A stretch of 64,000 bases of DNA from Planctellipticum sp942493135 (GTDB lineage Bacteria; Planctomycetota; Planctomycetia; Planctomycetales; Planctomycetaceae), in NCBI GenBank assembly GCA_942493135.1, contig OW818684.1:6696001-6760000 (forward strand), given 5' to 3'. The notes below the pieces were generated by a model. The model saw nothing but the letters and a program-made list of their open reading frames with translations. It made no database searches and was not told where the DNA came from. The position numbers and the translations under genes are program-made. Shown piece after piece: positions 43,530 through 52,528 of this stretch. Numbering within the stretch: position 1 is the first letter of the stretch; every line of letters begins with the position of its first letter.

Positions 43530-45029
43530 TCAACCCGGCGAATGAATCTGCTCCTGCGCCACCTCAATCGCCTTCAGCAGGCCGCGGGCCTTATTGAGCG
43601 TCTCCTCGAACTCGCTTGCCGGATCGCTGTCCGCCACAATCCCCGCCCCCGCCTGCACGTACGCCTTCCGCCCTTGCATCACCAGCGTCCGCAGGGCGAT
43701 GCAGGTATCCATGTTGCCGGTGTAGTCGAGGTAGCCCACCGCCCCGGCATAGGGACCTCGCCGCGTCGGCTCCAGTTCGTCGATGATTTCCATCGCCCGC
43801 ACCTTCGGAGCGCCGGAAACCGTCCCCGCCGGCAGCCCCGCCCGCAACGCATCGAGGGCCGTCTTCCCCGGACACAACTGCCCCGTCACGTTCGACGTGA
43901 TGTGCATCACGTGGCTGTATCGCTCAACCTTCATCACATCGCTGACGACGACCGACCCGTACCGCGCCACCCGGCCGACATCGTTGCGGGCCAGATCCAC
44001 CAGCATCACATGCTCGGCCCGCTCCTTTTCGTCCGCCAGCAGCTCCTGCTCCAGCGCCCGGTCCTCCTCCTCCGTCTGACCCCGCTTCCGCGTACCCGCG
44101 AGTGGCCGAATCGTCGTCTCGCCATCCTCCACCCGCACCATGATCTCCGGCGAACTCCCGACGAGCTGCACGTCGGGGTTCTCCAGCAGAAACATGAACG
44201 GGCTCGGATTGACGATCCGCAGCGCGCGATAGATGTCGAGGGGCGTCGCCGCCGTCTCCAGCGCCAGCCGCTGACCGATCACCACCTGGAAAATGTCCCC
44301 CGCCCGGATGTACTCCTGGCACTTCCGCACCGCATTCTCGAACCCTTCGCGGGTGAAATTGGACTCGTACGCCAGCTCCGGTGCGCCCGTCAGCGAAATG
44401 TCGGAAAGCGACAGCTCGGCGTTCGGCGCCTTCAACTGCTGGCAGAGATCGTCGATCCGGGCGACCGCGGCGCCATAGGCCTCCCGCGTCGTCCCGAACT
44501 GCCGCAAGTCGGCGTGCGCGACCGCCAGCACCGTCTTGCGGATGTGATCAAAGATCACCATCCGGTTGTAGAGCGCGAACGACAGATCCGGAATCTGACG
44601 GTCGTCCGCCGGCGCGTGCGGCAGGTTCTCCGAGTAACGGATCGTGTCGTAGCCCGCATACCCGACCGCCCCGCCGCAGAAACGCGGCAGTTCCGGCAGG
44701 TGAGCCGCGCGATAACCTGCCAGCAGCGTCTCCAGCTCCTGCAGCGGATCCTCGGCGGTCCACGTCCGGGATTCCCCGCCGGCCGTCTGCGTCATCGTGT
44801 GACCGCGGGCCTCCAGCCGCAGAAACGGCTCGGCCCCCAGGAAGCTGAAGCGGCCGACTTTCTCGCCGCCGATGACGCTTTCGAACAGAAACGAGTCGCC
44901 GCCGTGCCGGATCCGGCAATACGCCCCGACTGGGGTCAGGGAATCCCCCACGAGCTGGCGATAGACGGGAACCAGATCGCCCTGGGCAGCGGCGCGGTCA
45001 AAAGCGGCAAAATCGGGGCGGGGAGACAT
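43530..45029 (-). CDS. trpE: Anthranilate synthase component I
   Basis: 499 residues, the family's usual length. It converts chorismate with glutamine-derived ammonia to anthranilate, the first step of tryptophan synthesis. Seen: the N-terminal LPELPRFCGGAVGYAGYDT, RAGDIFQVVIGQRLALET, NPSPFMFLLENPDVQLVGSS, RPLAGTRKRGQTEEEDRALE, EKERAEHVMLVDLARNDVGR, GLPAGTVSGAPKVRAMEIID and the C-terminal AGAGIVADSDPASEFEET. The partner TrpG is not in the window. It is monocistronic here; the upstream gap (45030-45273) contains dispersed repeats and no attenuator-like Trp-codon leader that I can see. Confidence 0.95.
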   Translation of the reverse strand: MSPRPDFAAFDRAAAQGDLVPVYRQLVGDSLTPVGAYCRIRHGGDSFLFESVIGGEKVGRFSFLGAEPFLRLEARGHTMTQTAGGESRTWTAEDPLQELETLLAGYRAAHLPELPRFCGGAVGYAGYDTIRYSENLPHAPADDRQIPDLSFALYNRMVIFDHIRKTVLAVAHADLRQFGTTREAYGAAVARIDDLCQQLKAPNAELSLSDISLTGAPELAYESNFTREGFENAVRKCQEYIRAGDIFQVVIGQRLALETAATPLDIYRALRIVNPSPFMFLLENPDVQLVGSSPEIMVRVEDGETTIRPLAGTRKRGQTEEEDRALEQELLADEKERAEHVMLVDLARNDVGRVARYGSVVVSDVMKVERYSHVMHITSNVTGQLCPGKTALDALRAGLPAGTVSGAPKVRAMEIIDELEPTRRGPYAGAVGYLDYTGNMDTCIALRTLVMQGRKAYVQAGAGIVADSDPASEFEETLNKARGLLKAIEVAQEQIHSPG

Positions 45030-45158
45030 CAGGTTTCCAGGGCGGCCGGCAGAGCGGGATTGATGACTGAGCAGACGGACGCCGCAATCCTACCGCAGGT
45101 TCGCCGAACCCCACAACCGAGGCCGGACCACACTCGCACTCTGAGCATTCCCAATTCT

Positions 45159-45260
45159 TCCGTGACCTCAGTGCCCTCCGTGGTTCCCGTCTTAATTCGG
45201 TTTTCTTCATTCACATCGATTCGTGGAATTCGTGGTTGTCACTTCTCCCGGAGGGGCACG
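45159..45260. repeat. Dispersed low-complexity intergenic repeat
   Basis: Phrases GTGACCTCAGTGCCCTCCG and TCGTGGAATTCGTGGTTG, followed by CCCGGAGGGGCACG, belong to families of short GT/CT-rich intergenic phrases; a CCCCGGAGGGGCAC copy occurs at 51557. No function known. Confidence 0.4.
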
Positions 45261-45273
45261 CAAGTCTGCCGTG

Positions 45274-47631
45274 CTAAGGTTTGTCGCTCACCGCCTGATG
45301 GAGCCACTCCCGGGCAGCCGTCCGCGCCGCACTCGGCCGCAACGTCCACGCATCGTCGTGATTCACAAACCCCGTCTCCAGAAACGTGAAGTCCCCCGTC
45401 ACGTCCGTCCCGGCCAGATAGTCCCGGACCGCCTGCAGCGACGCCCCCGCCACGCCGCTTGATTCACTGCAGATCAGCTCCGGCCGCTCACCGAGCCGCT
45501 TCAGCCGGACCAGCGCCGCGTCCCGGTCGCTCCCGGGATACGGCCACGCCCTGACGCCGTCGAAATGGCTGAAGCTGACCAGCCCCCGCCACAGCGGAGC
45601 AATCTGGTCGTCGTGCAGTCCCACGTAATGCGTCGCCAGCGCCCCGCGCGAAAATCCCACGAGCACCAGTTTCTCCCGGTCGCCGCCGAACTGCTCGCAG
45701 ACCTGTCGAACGGCGGCCTGCATGTAATCCAGCGTCGGCTGCACCCGATACTCAGGCGCCGTCCCCCACCATTGGGTCACATTCGCCGTTCCCGCATTGT
45801 TCAGATACGGGAGACTGAGCACGAGAAACCCATCGGTCCCGCCGAGTCCCGCCGCCAGCTCTCCATCTTCGACCCGGCCGGAATTGAAATCGCCCGCGCC
45901 ATTCCGATACGGACCATTTCCCGCCAGTTCGACGAGGACGGGAAACTTTCGACCCTTGCTCCAGTCCGTCGGCAACGACACGACATGGTAGACCTCCGTC
46001 TGCTCGAAGCCCGGCGCCTTCAGCAGCACCCGCCGTCCGGGGCCGGGCGGCAGCGACGAAACCGGCGGCACGATCACATCCGGCTCAACATCCCGCAGAT
46101 CGGCCGGCGCCGACGGAGTGGCCCCCGCCGGCCGCAACCGGATCTGCCGCACGTCCATCACCGCGAAGTTCGCCAGCTTGATGCACCGCAGTTCCAGCGT
46201 GTGTGTCCCCGCCTCGGCAACTGTCACCCGTCCCGCCGATCGCCACCGAAAATTCTGAAAGTGCCCGGTCTCCACGACCTTCAGATCGAGCGGCTGACCG
46301 GCCACATTCAGCCGGATGTCGCTTCCCCCCTGGCCCGTCCCGCACCCCTGGAAGATCTCAACCTCCCATTCGCCCGGCTGCTCCGTGGCGAATTTCCACT
46401 CCGCCCAGTCCGCACGATTCACCCAGTATCCGACCGTATTCTTGTGATCAAGCGGCTCAAATTGCAGTTTCTCCCCATGCACGATCGCATCGCGCGCCGA
46501 GAGCACAATCACGCCATCGGCTCCCGCGCGGGAGACCACCGGCTCTGTCGCGTAGACCGGCAGCCCCTGCAGTTCGAGGACCACGACCGCCGGATAGGTC
46601 ATCTCCTTCGACAGCGTGATCGTCCAGTGCACCCGATCCTGCGCGAAGCCGAGCATCCGTTCGGCCGGCGGAACGAACGGGGCGACATATTCGAAGCCCG
46701 CCCGATCAGAGCCCCCCCCTGTCGCCTCTGCCTCCGCACCCGGCTGCCACCAGGCGCGATGCACGACGTTATTGAGTCGCGGCAAGACCAGCCAGCCCTC
46801 CGCAGGCGCCTGATCCAGCACGAAGTACAGCGCCCCCGGTTGAGCATAGACTTTGACGTCCGGCAGTGGAACATCCGGCCAGACGCGAACGTCGTGCGGC
46901 GACCGATGCAGGGCGGCCCACGGCAGCAGCGAACCGGTTTTCAGCCGCTCCAGCACGACCGGCAGAATTCGCCCCGCCAGGTCGCGATGGCCCACGGGAT
47001 TCGGGTGATACCCGTCCGTCGTCCAGCCGGCCAGATCCGTCCCCGATGTCTCCGCGGCAGCCCACCCTGCAAAGTGGTCAACCAGCGGCGTCTGCCGTTC
47101 CGCCGCCACTTCGCGGGTGATGGCAACATACTGCTCCAGCCGGAAGTTGCCGTGCTCGCCCAGTCCATTCGCCGGCGACTTCGCCGCATATCGCGGCTCG
47201 GTCATCAGAATTGGTTCGCAACCAGCCGCGCGGATTCGATCGACCAGCTTCCGGAGATTCCCGCGAAAATCGGCCAGCGACAATCGCGACTGCTTCGCTC
47301 CCTGATCGACATGGCAGTCGTTCGTGCCGTACATCAGCAGCACATAATCGGGTTTGTGCTCGTTCAGCTCGGCCATCAGTCGGGCCAGCGCCTGATCGGT
47401 CCGCTCCCCGCCGATGCCGCGATTCACCATAGTGACCTCGCGTCCGGACGACTTCAGCTCAGCCGCCAGAACGGCGCAGAACGTCTCCTCGGCCGTGACC
47501 CCGCCCCGCACCCCTTTGGTGATCGAATCGCCCAGCGCCAGGACGACCGTCGGCTCGCCCCGCGGGGCCGACAACCCCGGGACAGCAGCGCCAGCCAGCA
47601 GACCGACCCAGACCGCGAATCGAAGAAACAT
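45274..47631 (-). CDS. Exported SGNH esterase - beta-sandwich - alpha/beta hydrolase fusion
   Basis: 785 residues from ATG 47631, which has GGAG six bases upstream and leads into a signal peptide (FAVWVGLLAGAAVPGLSA). Residues ~28-230 are an SGNH/GDSL esterase: VLALGDSITKG, GIGGE, MYGTNDCH and the His/Asp end in TDGYHPN. The middle (~385-500) is a beta-sandwich like DUF5077/CBM modules (VGYWVNRADWAEWKF, GEWEVEIFQGCGTGQ, THTLELRCIKL). Residues ~530-785 are an alpha/beta hydrolase with nucleophile elbow LVGFSRGALATHY and the KFPVLVELAGNG start, resembling esterase-D/PHB depolymerase-like proteins. Two hydrolytic sites on one secreted chain suggest removal of two ester groups from one polymer. 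Substrate not known. Confidence 0.82.
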   Translation of the reverse strand: MFLRFAVWVGLLAGAAVPGLSAPRGEPTVVLALGDSITKGVRGGVTAEETFCAVLAAELKSSGREVTMVNRGIGGERTDQALARLMAELNEHKPDYVLLMYGTNDCHVDQGAKQSRLSLADFRGNLRKLVDRIRAAGCEPILMTEPRYAAKSPANGLGEHGNFRLEQYVAITREVAAERQTPLVDHFAGWAAAETSGTDLAGWTTDGYHPNPVGHRDLAGRILPVVLERLKTGSLLPWAALHRSPHDVRVWPDVPLPDVKVYAQPGALYFVLDQAPAEGWLVLPRLNNVVHRAWWQPGAEAEATGGGSDRAGFEYVAPFVPPAERMLGFAQDRVHWTITLSKEMTYPAVVVLELQGLPVYATEPVVSRAGADGVIVLSARDAIVHGEKLQFEPLDHKNTVGYWVNRADWAEWKFATEQPGEWEVEIFQGCGTGQGGSDIRLNVAGQPLDLKVVETGHFQNFRWRSAGRVTVAEAGTHTLELRCIKLANFAVMDVRQIRLRPAGATPSAPADLRDVEPDVIVPPVSSLPPGPGRRVLLKAPGFEQTEVYHVVSLPTDWSKGRKFPVLVELAGNGPYRNGAGDFNSGRVEDGELAAGLGGTDGFLVLSLPYLNNAGTANVTQWWGTAPEYRVQPTLDYMQAAVRQVCEQFGGDREKLVLVGFSRGALATHYVGLHDDQIAPLWRGLVSFSHFDGVRAWPYPGSDRDAALVRLKRLGERPELICSESSGVAGASLQAVRDYLAGTDVTGDFTFLETGFVNHDDAWTLRPSAARTAAREWLHQAVSDKP

Positions 47632-47733
47632 CCGGGACTCCATCACAAGTGATTGCAGTGACAACTTGCAGCCGGCCAACATTCTGGCTATTCGCTATTC
47701 GATATTCGCTGGTCCCCGCTCGCAAGGCTCCAT

Positions 47734-50700
47734 CTACGGCCGTTTCCAGTCGCGAATCTGCTCCCAGAACGGACCGCGGGCCTGCTCGCGGGTCTGATAC
47801 CGCAGCAGATAATCCCGATACGCGGCATCTCGCCGACGTTCCTTCCCGTTCCGATGGGCATAGTCCGTCATTGCCTGGAATGGCAGCGGTTCCACCGTCT
47901 GACCGTACACCGTATTCATGTTGAAATCTTTGTCCCAGCCGACGTTGTAAATCACGAAGTCCACCACCCACCCCTCCGGCAGCGGCTCCTTCAGCGTCTC
48001 GAACGACAGCGCCATCTCATCCCCGGCCGCGAAGATCACGTGCCGGTCATCCCGCTCCCGCAGCAGTTCCAGCACATCGCCAAACCGGGTCAGGCAACCG
48101 TCGACCGGAGCCCAGTGCTCCCCCGGCAGAACACGCTGGTAGTCGTATCGATCCGGACCGAACTGCGGATGCACAATCGTCGCCGAGATCCCCCCCCGCG
48201 ATCGCAGTTCTGCCGAGATCAGCGGGAGCTCGATCTCCCGGTACGGCGCCGGCTCTTCATCCACCGTGAAGAAGATCTCGTCCCAGTAAAACTCCATATT
48301 CGTCGCAATCCGCAGCCGAGGGTCGCCTGGCGTCAAAGCGTCCGTGACGTCGACAACGATCGTCTTCGTTTTTCCGCCGGGGAATCCCATGTAAGGGCGA
48401 ACTTCGCGCCAGTCCCCCTTGCCATCCGGCGCCCACAGCGACGGCGGCTGCGGTTCCGGCAGATCGGGATTCTGCGACAGCGACACGTTGATCGCCGTAT
48501 CGGTGGGATACATCCACCCCGTCAGAAACAGCAGCACGCGCTTCGGCGTCCCGATCTCCCCCAGGTTCAGCTCGACCCAGTGCCGGTTCGTCAGCCCCTG
48601 CTTAAACTTCGTCTGCCACGTCTTCGCGTAAAGATCGTCCCGCTCCCGGATCAGCGGCAGCTGGTCGCGCCCGGTCGGATCGCTGGCGGAAATCGGGAGC
48701 CTCGGATGGCGCGCCGTATGAATCGCCCGCTCGGCCAGAGCCGGCGGCCCGACCTTTTCATTGGTGTGAATCTGCACGTCGGCCGGGTGGGCCACCGCGT
48801 AGAGCTTCACTTCGTCGAAGTAAGCCGCTTCCCACAGTTCCTCGGTCATCCGCACTTCATAGCGACCGTCGCGCGGCTTCAGACGCTCGCCATCAATCTT
48901 GAGATATTCCCACTCCCGCCACGGTGCCACCACCGTCTCGCCAAACTTCAACCCGATCGGCGCCGCCCACAGCAGGTCCGTGTGGAACACGAACTGCTCG
49001 CCGTCCCACGTGTAAAGATACGGGCACGAGCCTTCCAGCTTCTGCTCTTCGCAAATGAACTCATCGGCCTTCGGACTGACCAGATTCCGCGGAATCCCGT
49101 TCGTCCAGACGACCCGCAGCACGTCCGCCCCGGCGAGTTTTCCCAGTCCGAAACGAGTGACCTGCCCCGAAACCACGGCGGACTGATAACGACCCGCCGA
49201 CTTCGCCTCAATCAGCGAGCCGACCCCAAAGTGATTGACCCGCCCGCTCGCCGTCGGGTCGGCCCCTTTGTTCTGCTGAGCGCGAATGGCGATTTCGAGC
49301 ACGTGATTCGCCGAGCCTCCCTCATTCTTAAATGTCGACAGCCCCTCCTCGCCCGCGATCGCCACGTCCAGGTCGCGATCGCCGTCCCAGTCTCCCACGA
49401 CAATCCGTGTCGCCTGCGTCGCACCAGCCGTGACCACCGCAGACTTCTCGGACCATGCCCCGGTGGCATCCCCCCGCAATCCCATCAGCCCGGCGGCCGA
49501 AACCGCCAGACAGTCGAGCAACCCGTCGTTGTCAAAGTCGCAGACGATCGCATCCGTCCACGTCTGCTGCAGTGTCCGGGACGACTTCGGTGTCACCGAT
49601 CCCGCCGGCGACATCGCCGTTTGCACGGTGCCCACCCCGGAAATCGACGTCGCCACCAGGTCCCAGCTTCCGTTTCCGTCGAGTTCCGTCGCAAACAGCC
49701 GCGTCCCGTTCTGCAGCGGCTCAAACTCGCGCGGCAGCTCCCGGAACCGCGTCCGCCCGTAGCGCAGGTTTTCGAGCATCCCCGTCTTCGGTCCCGCCAG
49801 GATCAGGTCCAGATCCATATCCCGATCGAAGTCGACTACCGTCATGGCCGTCACCGCAAAGTCCGGAGGCGGCAACTGGGACCGGTCGGAAACATCCTCA
49901 AAGGTCAGATTCCCCAGGTTCAGCCAGAGCGACACCCCCTGGTCCCCCGCAGCGATCACATCCAGATCCCCTTCGTGATCGAAGTCGATCAGCACCGCCG
50001 CGGTGATCCCAGTCAACGCCTCCCAGCCTGGCGACTGCGCCGGTACTCGCAACGACCGCGGCGACATCGCATCCGCCTTGAAACTTTCGACGAGCAGCAA
50101 TCCCTCGGCGCCATACAGAACAAATTCGGGATCGGCCTGATGACACCGCCCCGGCGGCAGCGGAGGTTCGCCGGCCGCGGGCAATTCGACGTCGTCATCC
50201 AGATCGGCAGCCAGCAGCCCGGCGTACGCGCGCGGCAGATCCAGCGACGCCAGCTCCGTCCACGCACCATCAACCGGCGTCAGGATCGAAAGCTTCCGCT
50301 CCGACAGCACCGCCAGATCCGTCCGACCATCCAGATTCCAGTCCAGCGATAGCAGATCCCGGATGCCGGTCAGGCTCGGCGCAGTCAGCGGCCAGGCCTC
50401 AAACGACATCGGAATCGGTTCCTCCGCCTGCGGAGCGATCTCCAGCATCGCCAGCGTTTCCGGCGAGAAGTCCAGCACCACAAATTCGAGCGAATGCCGG
50501 TTCAGCCGCAGCCGATCCGCCTGAGCCACCGCCTCCCGCTTCACAACGTTCGAAACGCCCCCCACCTTGCCGGTCACCCCCGGCCAGTTGCCGGCCTTCG
50601 CCGCCGTTTCGGCGTCCGCGAGAAACTGCAGCACATCGATCCGCGAGTGAGCCTTGATCGTCTCGGCAAACGGCTTCAGTCCTTCGCGATACCTGGCGAT

Positions 50701-51387
50701 CACGTCGACGATCGATGCGTCCTGATTCCGCGCCAGCAGCGGCAGCCAGTCTTTCATCAGAAACAGGTTGTCCGGAGCCAGTTCATACGCCTTCCGCAAC
50801 GCCTCAGTGCGTGCAGCCGTATCCCCCTGTTCCTCCGCGACCATCCCGATCTCGTACCAGTAATCCGCCTGCGTCGGCTCGCGATCCGCAGCCGTCTGCG
50901 CCGCAGCCAGCGCCTCCGGCAACCGTCCCAGCTTGCGGAGCACGCGCGATCGCAACAGCTCCGCCACGCCCGAGTCGGCCTCCCGCTCCCCCAGACGGCC
51001 GAGCGTCGCCAGAACCTTGTCCCCTTGCGCCTGCAGCTCGACGGCGTTGCTCGGAGCGATCTGTTGCAGCGCCAGCTCCTGGCTGACAGCCAGATTCCGC
51101 AGCCCGAACCGCTCCTCCGGCAGTTCCCGATCGAGCTCCAGCAGCAGCTCTTCCGCCTTGCCGAAATCTTTGTTCTCCAGGTAGGCCAGCGACAGATTCC
51201 GCGCCTCGACAAGCCGCTCGCTGGTTGCGCGATCCCGCAGCTCGACCCCGCCCGGTGCAACGACGACCGGCTCGACCGCCAACCAGCGATCCTGCACGAA
51301 GTACGCGACGACTCCTGCGCCGATCAATACCAGCAGGACAACAATCACCACGAAGGGCGACGTGGAGGCTTTGCGAGAACCGGACAT
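47734..51387 (-). CDS. Large membrane-anchored TPR / FG-GAP / ASPIC-UnbV (CRTAC1-like) protein
   Basis: 1217 residues from ATG 51387 (AGGG eight bases upstream; another ATG nine bases earlier has no spacing for that site). An N-terminal membrane anchor (SPFVVIVVLLVLIGAGVVAYF) precedes tetratricopeptide-like helices (~55-270), then FG-GAP/VCBS calcium-type loops (DLLSLDWNLDGRTDLAVLSE, VLIDFDHEGDLDVIAAGDQG, IVVGDWDGDRDLDVAIAGEE) and an ASPIC/UnbV segment (FGVGSLIEAKSAG to FGLGKLAGADVLRVVWTNG). The final ~420 residues are a beta-rich domain of unknown family. CRTAC1-like proteins are numerous in planctomycetes and probably bind ligands at the cell surface. It runs in the same direction as the next genes but is separated by 363 bases. 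Confidence 0.82.
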   Translation of the reverse strand: MSGSRKASTSPFVVIVVLLVLIGAGVVAYFVQDRWLAVEPVVVAPGGVELRDRATSERLVEARNLSLAYLENKDFGKAEELLLELDRELPEERFGLRNLAVSQELALQQIAPSNAVELQAQGDKVLATLGRLGEREADSGVAELLRSRVLRKLGRLPEALAAAQTAADREPTQADYWYEIGMVAEEQGDTAARTEALRKAYELAPDNLFLMKDWLPLLARNQDASIVDVIARYREGLKPFAETIKAHSRIDVLQFLADAETAAKAGNWPGVTGKVGGVSNVVKREAVAQADRLRLNRHSLEFVVLDFSPETLAMLEIAPQAEEPIPMSFEAWPLTAPSLTGIRDLLSLDWNLDGRTDLAVLSERKLSILTPVDGAWTELASLDLPRAYAGLLAADLDDDVELPAAGEPPLPPGRCHQADPEFVLYGAEGLLLVESFKADAMSPRSLRVPAQSPGWEALTGITAAVLIDFDHEGDLDVIAAGDQGVSLWLNLGNLTFEDVSDRSQLPPPDFAVTAMTVVDFDRDMDLDLILAGPKTGMLENLRYGRTRFRELPREFEPLQNGTRLFATELDGNGSWDLVATSISGVGTVQTAMSPAGSVTPKSSRTLQQTWTDAIVCDFDNDGLLDCLAVSAAGLMGLRGDATGAWSEKSAVVTAGATQATRIVVGDWDGDRDLDVAIAGEEGLSTFKNEGGSANHVLEIAIRAQQNKGADPTASGRVNHFGVGSLIEAKSAGRYQSAVVSGQVTRFGLGKLAGADVLRVVWTNGIPRNLVSPKADEFICEEQKLEGSCPYLYTWDGEQFVFHTDLLWAAPIGLKFGETVVAPWREWEYLKIDGERLKPRDGRYEVRMTEELWEAAYFDEVKLYAVAHPADVQIHTNEKVGPPALAERAIHTARHPRLPISASDPTGRDQLPLIRERDDLYAKTWQTKFKQGLTNRHWVELNLGEIGTPKRVLLFLTGWMYPTDTAINVSLSQNPDLPEPQPPSLWAPDGKGDWREVRPYMGFPGGKTKTIVVDVTDALTPGDPRLRIATNMEFYWDEIFFTVDEEPAPYREIELPLISAELRSRGGISATIVHPQFGPDRYDYQRVLPGEHWAPVDGCLTRFGDVLELLRERDDRHVIFAAGDEMALSFETLKEPLPEGWVVDFVIYNVGWDKDFNMNTVYGQTVEPLPFQAMTDYAHRNGKERRRDAAYRDYLLRYQTREQARGPFWEQIRDWKRP

Positions 51388-51750
51388 GCTGAACATCCCT
51401 GATGCGCTTCGCGGCGAGGCGAATGCCCCGCAGAACGATCAAGGATTACAGTCCGATCCCGGCCGAATCGCAAGAGGACCCGAAAATTGCCGCCTCGCGC
51501 ACACGTTGCCGCCGGCCAGCAGTCGTCGGAGTAGTCCGCCGGAACTGTTCTCGTCGCCCCGGAGGGGCACAGGAGTGTAGCCACGGGTGGAGCGGCGGGC
51601 GGCGACGCCGACCGTCGCGCAACCCGTGGACCGCAAGGTTCCACCCGGCAGATTGCCGCGCAGGGGCAACCCCTGATCAAGAGGGATTCACAATGCTCGC
51701 GGAGACTCTTGGTGCCCTCACACGCGTCACCCCAAGCACTCACTCAACCC
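51388..51750. other. Intergenic region with a dispersed repeat
   Basis: No supported gene. The stretch 51552-51688 holds a repeat-like block described separately. It must contain the promoter of the CRTAC1-like gene, not identified by eye. Confidence 0.5.
51552..51688. repeat. GCCCCGGAGGGGCACAGGAG-type intergenic repeat
   Basis: A palindromic CCCCGGAGGGG is followed by TGTAGCCACGGGTGGAGCGG and AACCCGTGGACCGCAAGGTT, and by a CAGGGGCAACCCCTG palindrome at 51661-51675. The arms CCACGGGTGG/ACCCGTGG repeat within the block. From general knowledge this phrase class is widespread between planctomycete genes; only a partial copy (45247-45260) is found here. Confidence 0.5.
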
Positions 51751-52353
51751 CTACCAGCTCCCGGCGAATCCCGGCGGACAGTTCCCGCCCGCAAATTGCG
51801 AGTAGCTGTAGTACTTGTGGCACGGGTAACCCGCCATCGGAATCCCGCCGCCGCAGCAGCAGCCGGTGCCGCACCCGTTCTCATGCCGACGGTAATAGGT
51901 CGCCGCGTACGGATACCCCTGAGGCGGCGGCTGAAGCGAAGCTTCGGTCTTATTCTTCTGGTTCATCAGATAGCTCTGATAATCGAGCCGATCGTGCGCG
52001 GGCGAGTAACCATACGGCAGACCGTAGTTGAAGCCCCCGCGCCCCTGATACCAGCCGTAGGCCCGCAGCCCGTAGTTGCTCGAAAAGTGATAGTCGGGGC
52101 GGTAATGATATGCCATCGGACGGGCGTAGTGCGGAATGAAGGAGTAGTTGAAGCCCTGGGCATCCTTCTTCGACTGCCACCGATCCTTGTGAAACAGGAA
52201 CTTCGTCTTGGCGTCGTGGTGCTCGTTGACTTCCTCGCTGTTATAGCCGGCCTGCTCGATCGAGCGGTCGTCGGCGCCAACTGACCCGAACAGCATCAGC
52301 GTGCTGAAGAAGACGGCAAATCCGACCCGAGTGCTGAGCTGAGTCCGCGTCAT
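51751..52353 (-). CDS. Small exported Tyr/Gly-rich protein with a Cys cluster
   Basis: 200 residues from ATG 52353, with AAGGA eight bases upstream. The signal peptide is VGFAVFFSTLMLFGSVGA. The mature part is rich in Tyr, Gly and Pro with repeated aromatic-Gly phrases (YARPMAYHYRPDYHF, YGWYQGRGGFNYGLPYGYS) and a Cys knot near the end (GCGTGCCCGGG, with more Cys at YPCHKYYS and GNCPPGF). The composition suggests a structural surface protein that may cross-link through tyrosines and cysteines or bind metal. Not a family I recognise. It is separated by 175 bases from the WD40 gene upstream and lies in the same direction. Confidence 0.75.
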   Translation of the reverse strand: MTRTQLSTRVGFAVFFSTLMLFGSVGADDRSIEQAGYNSEEVNEHHDAKTKFLFHKDRWQSKKDAQGFNYSFIPHYARPMAYHYRPDYHFSSNYGLRAYGWYQGRGGFNYGLPYGYSPAHDRLDYQSYLMNQKNKTEASLQPPPQGYPYAATYYRRHENGCGTGCCCGGGIPMAGYPCHKYYSYSQFAGGNCPPGFAGSW

Positions 52354-52528
52354 GAATCCGTCCTTGCCCGAGTCCTGCGGGATCGGCTGCCAGCCGGAGC
52401 GGCCGCGGCCGGGTGCACCTTCCACCCAGAGTAAAACTCGGCATCCGGCCGCCGCCTGAATCAGGCGATTCGGGGGACTTTGCCGTTTTTAACGGGGCAC
52501 TCAGTCCGAGACGCCGTGGAACGCGGTT

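Noticed and set aside
45030..45273. A tryptophan attenuator leader upstream of trpE.
   Set aside because: No short frame with tandem Trp codons and no alternative stem-loops seen; the region is filled by dispersed phrases.
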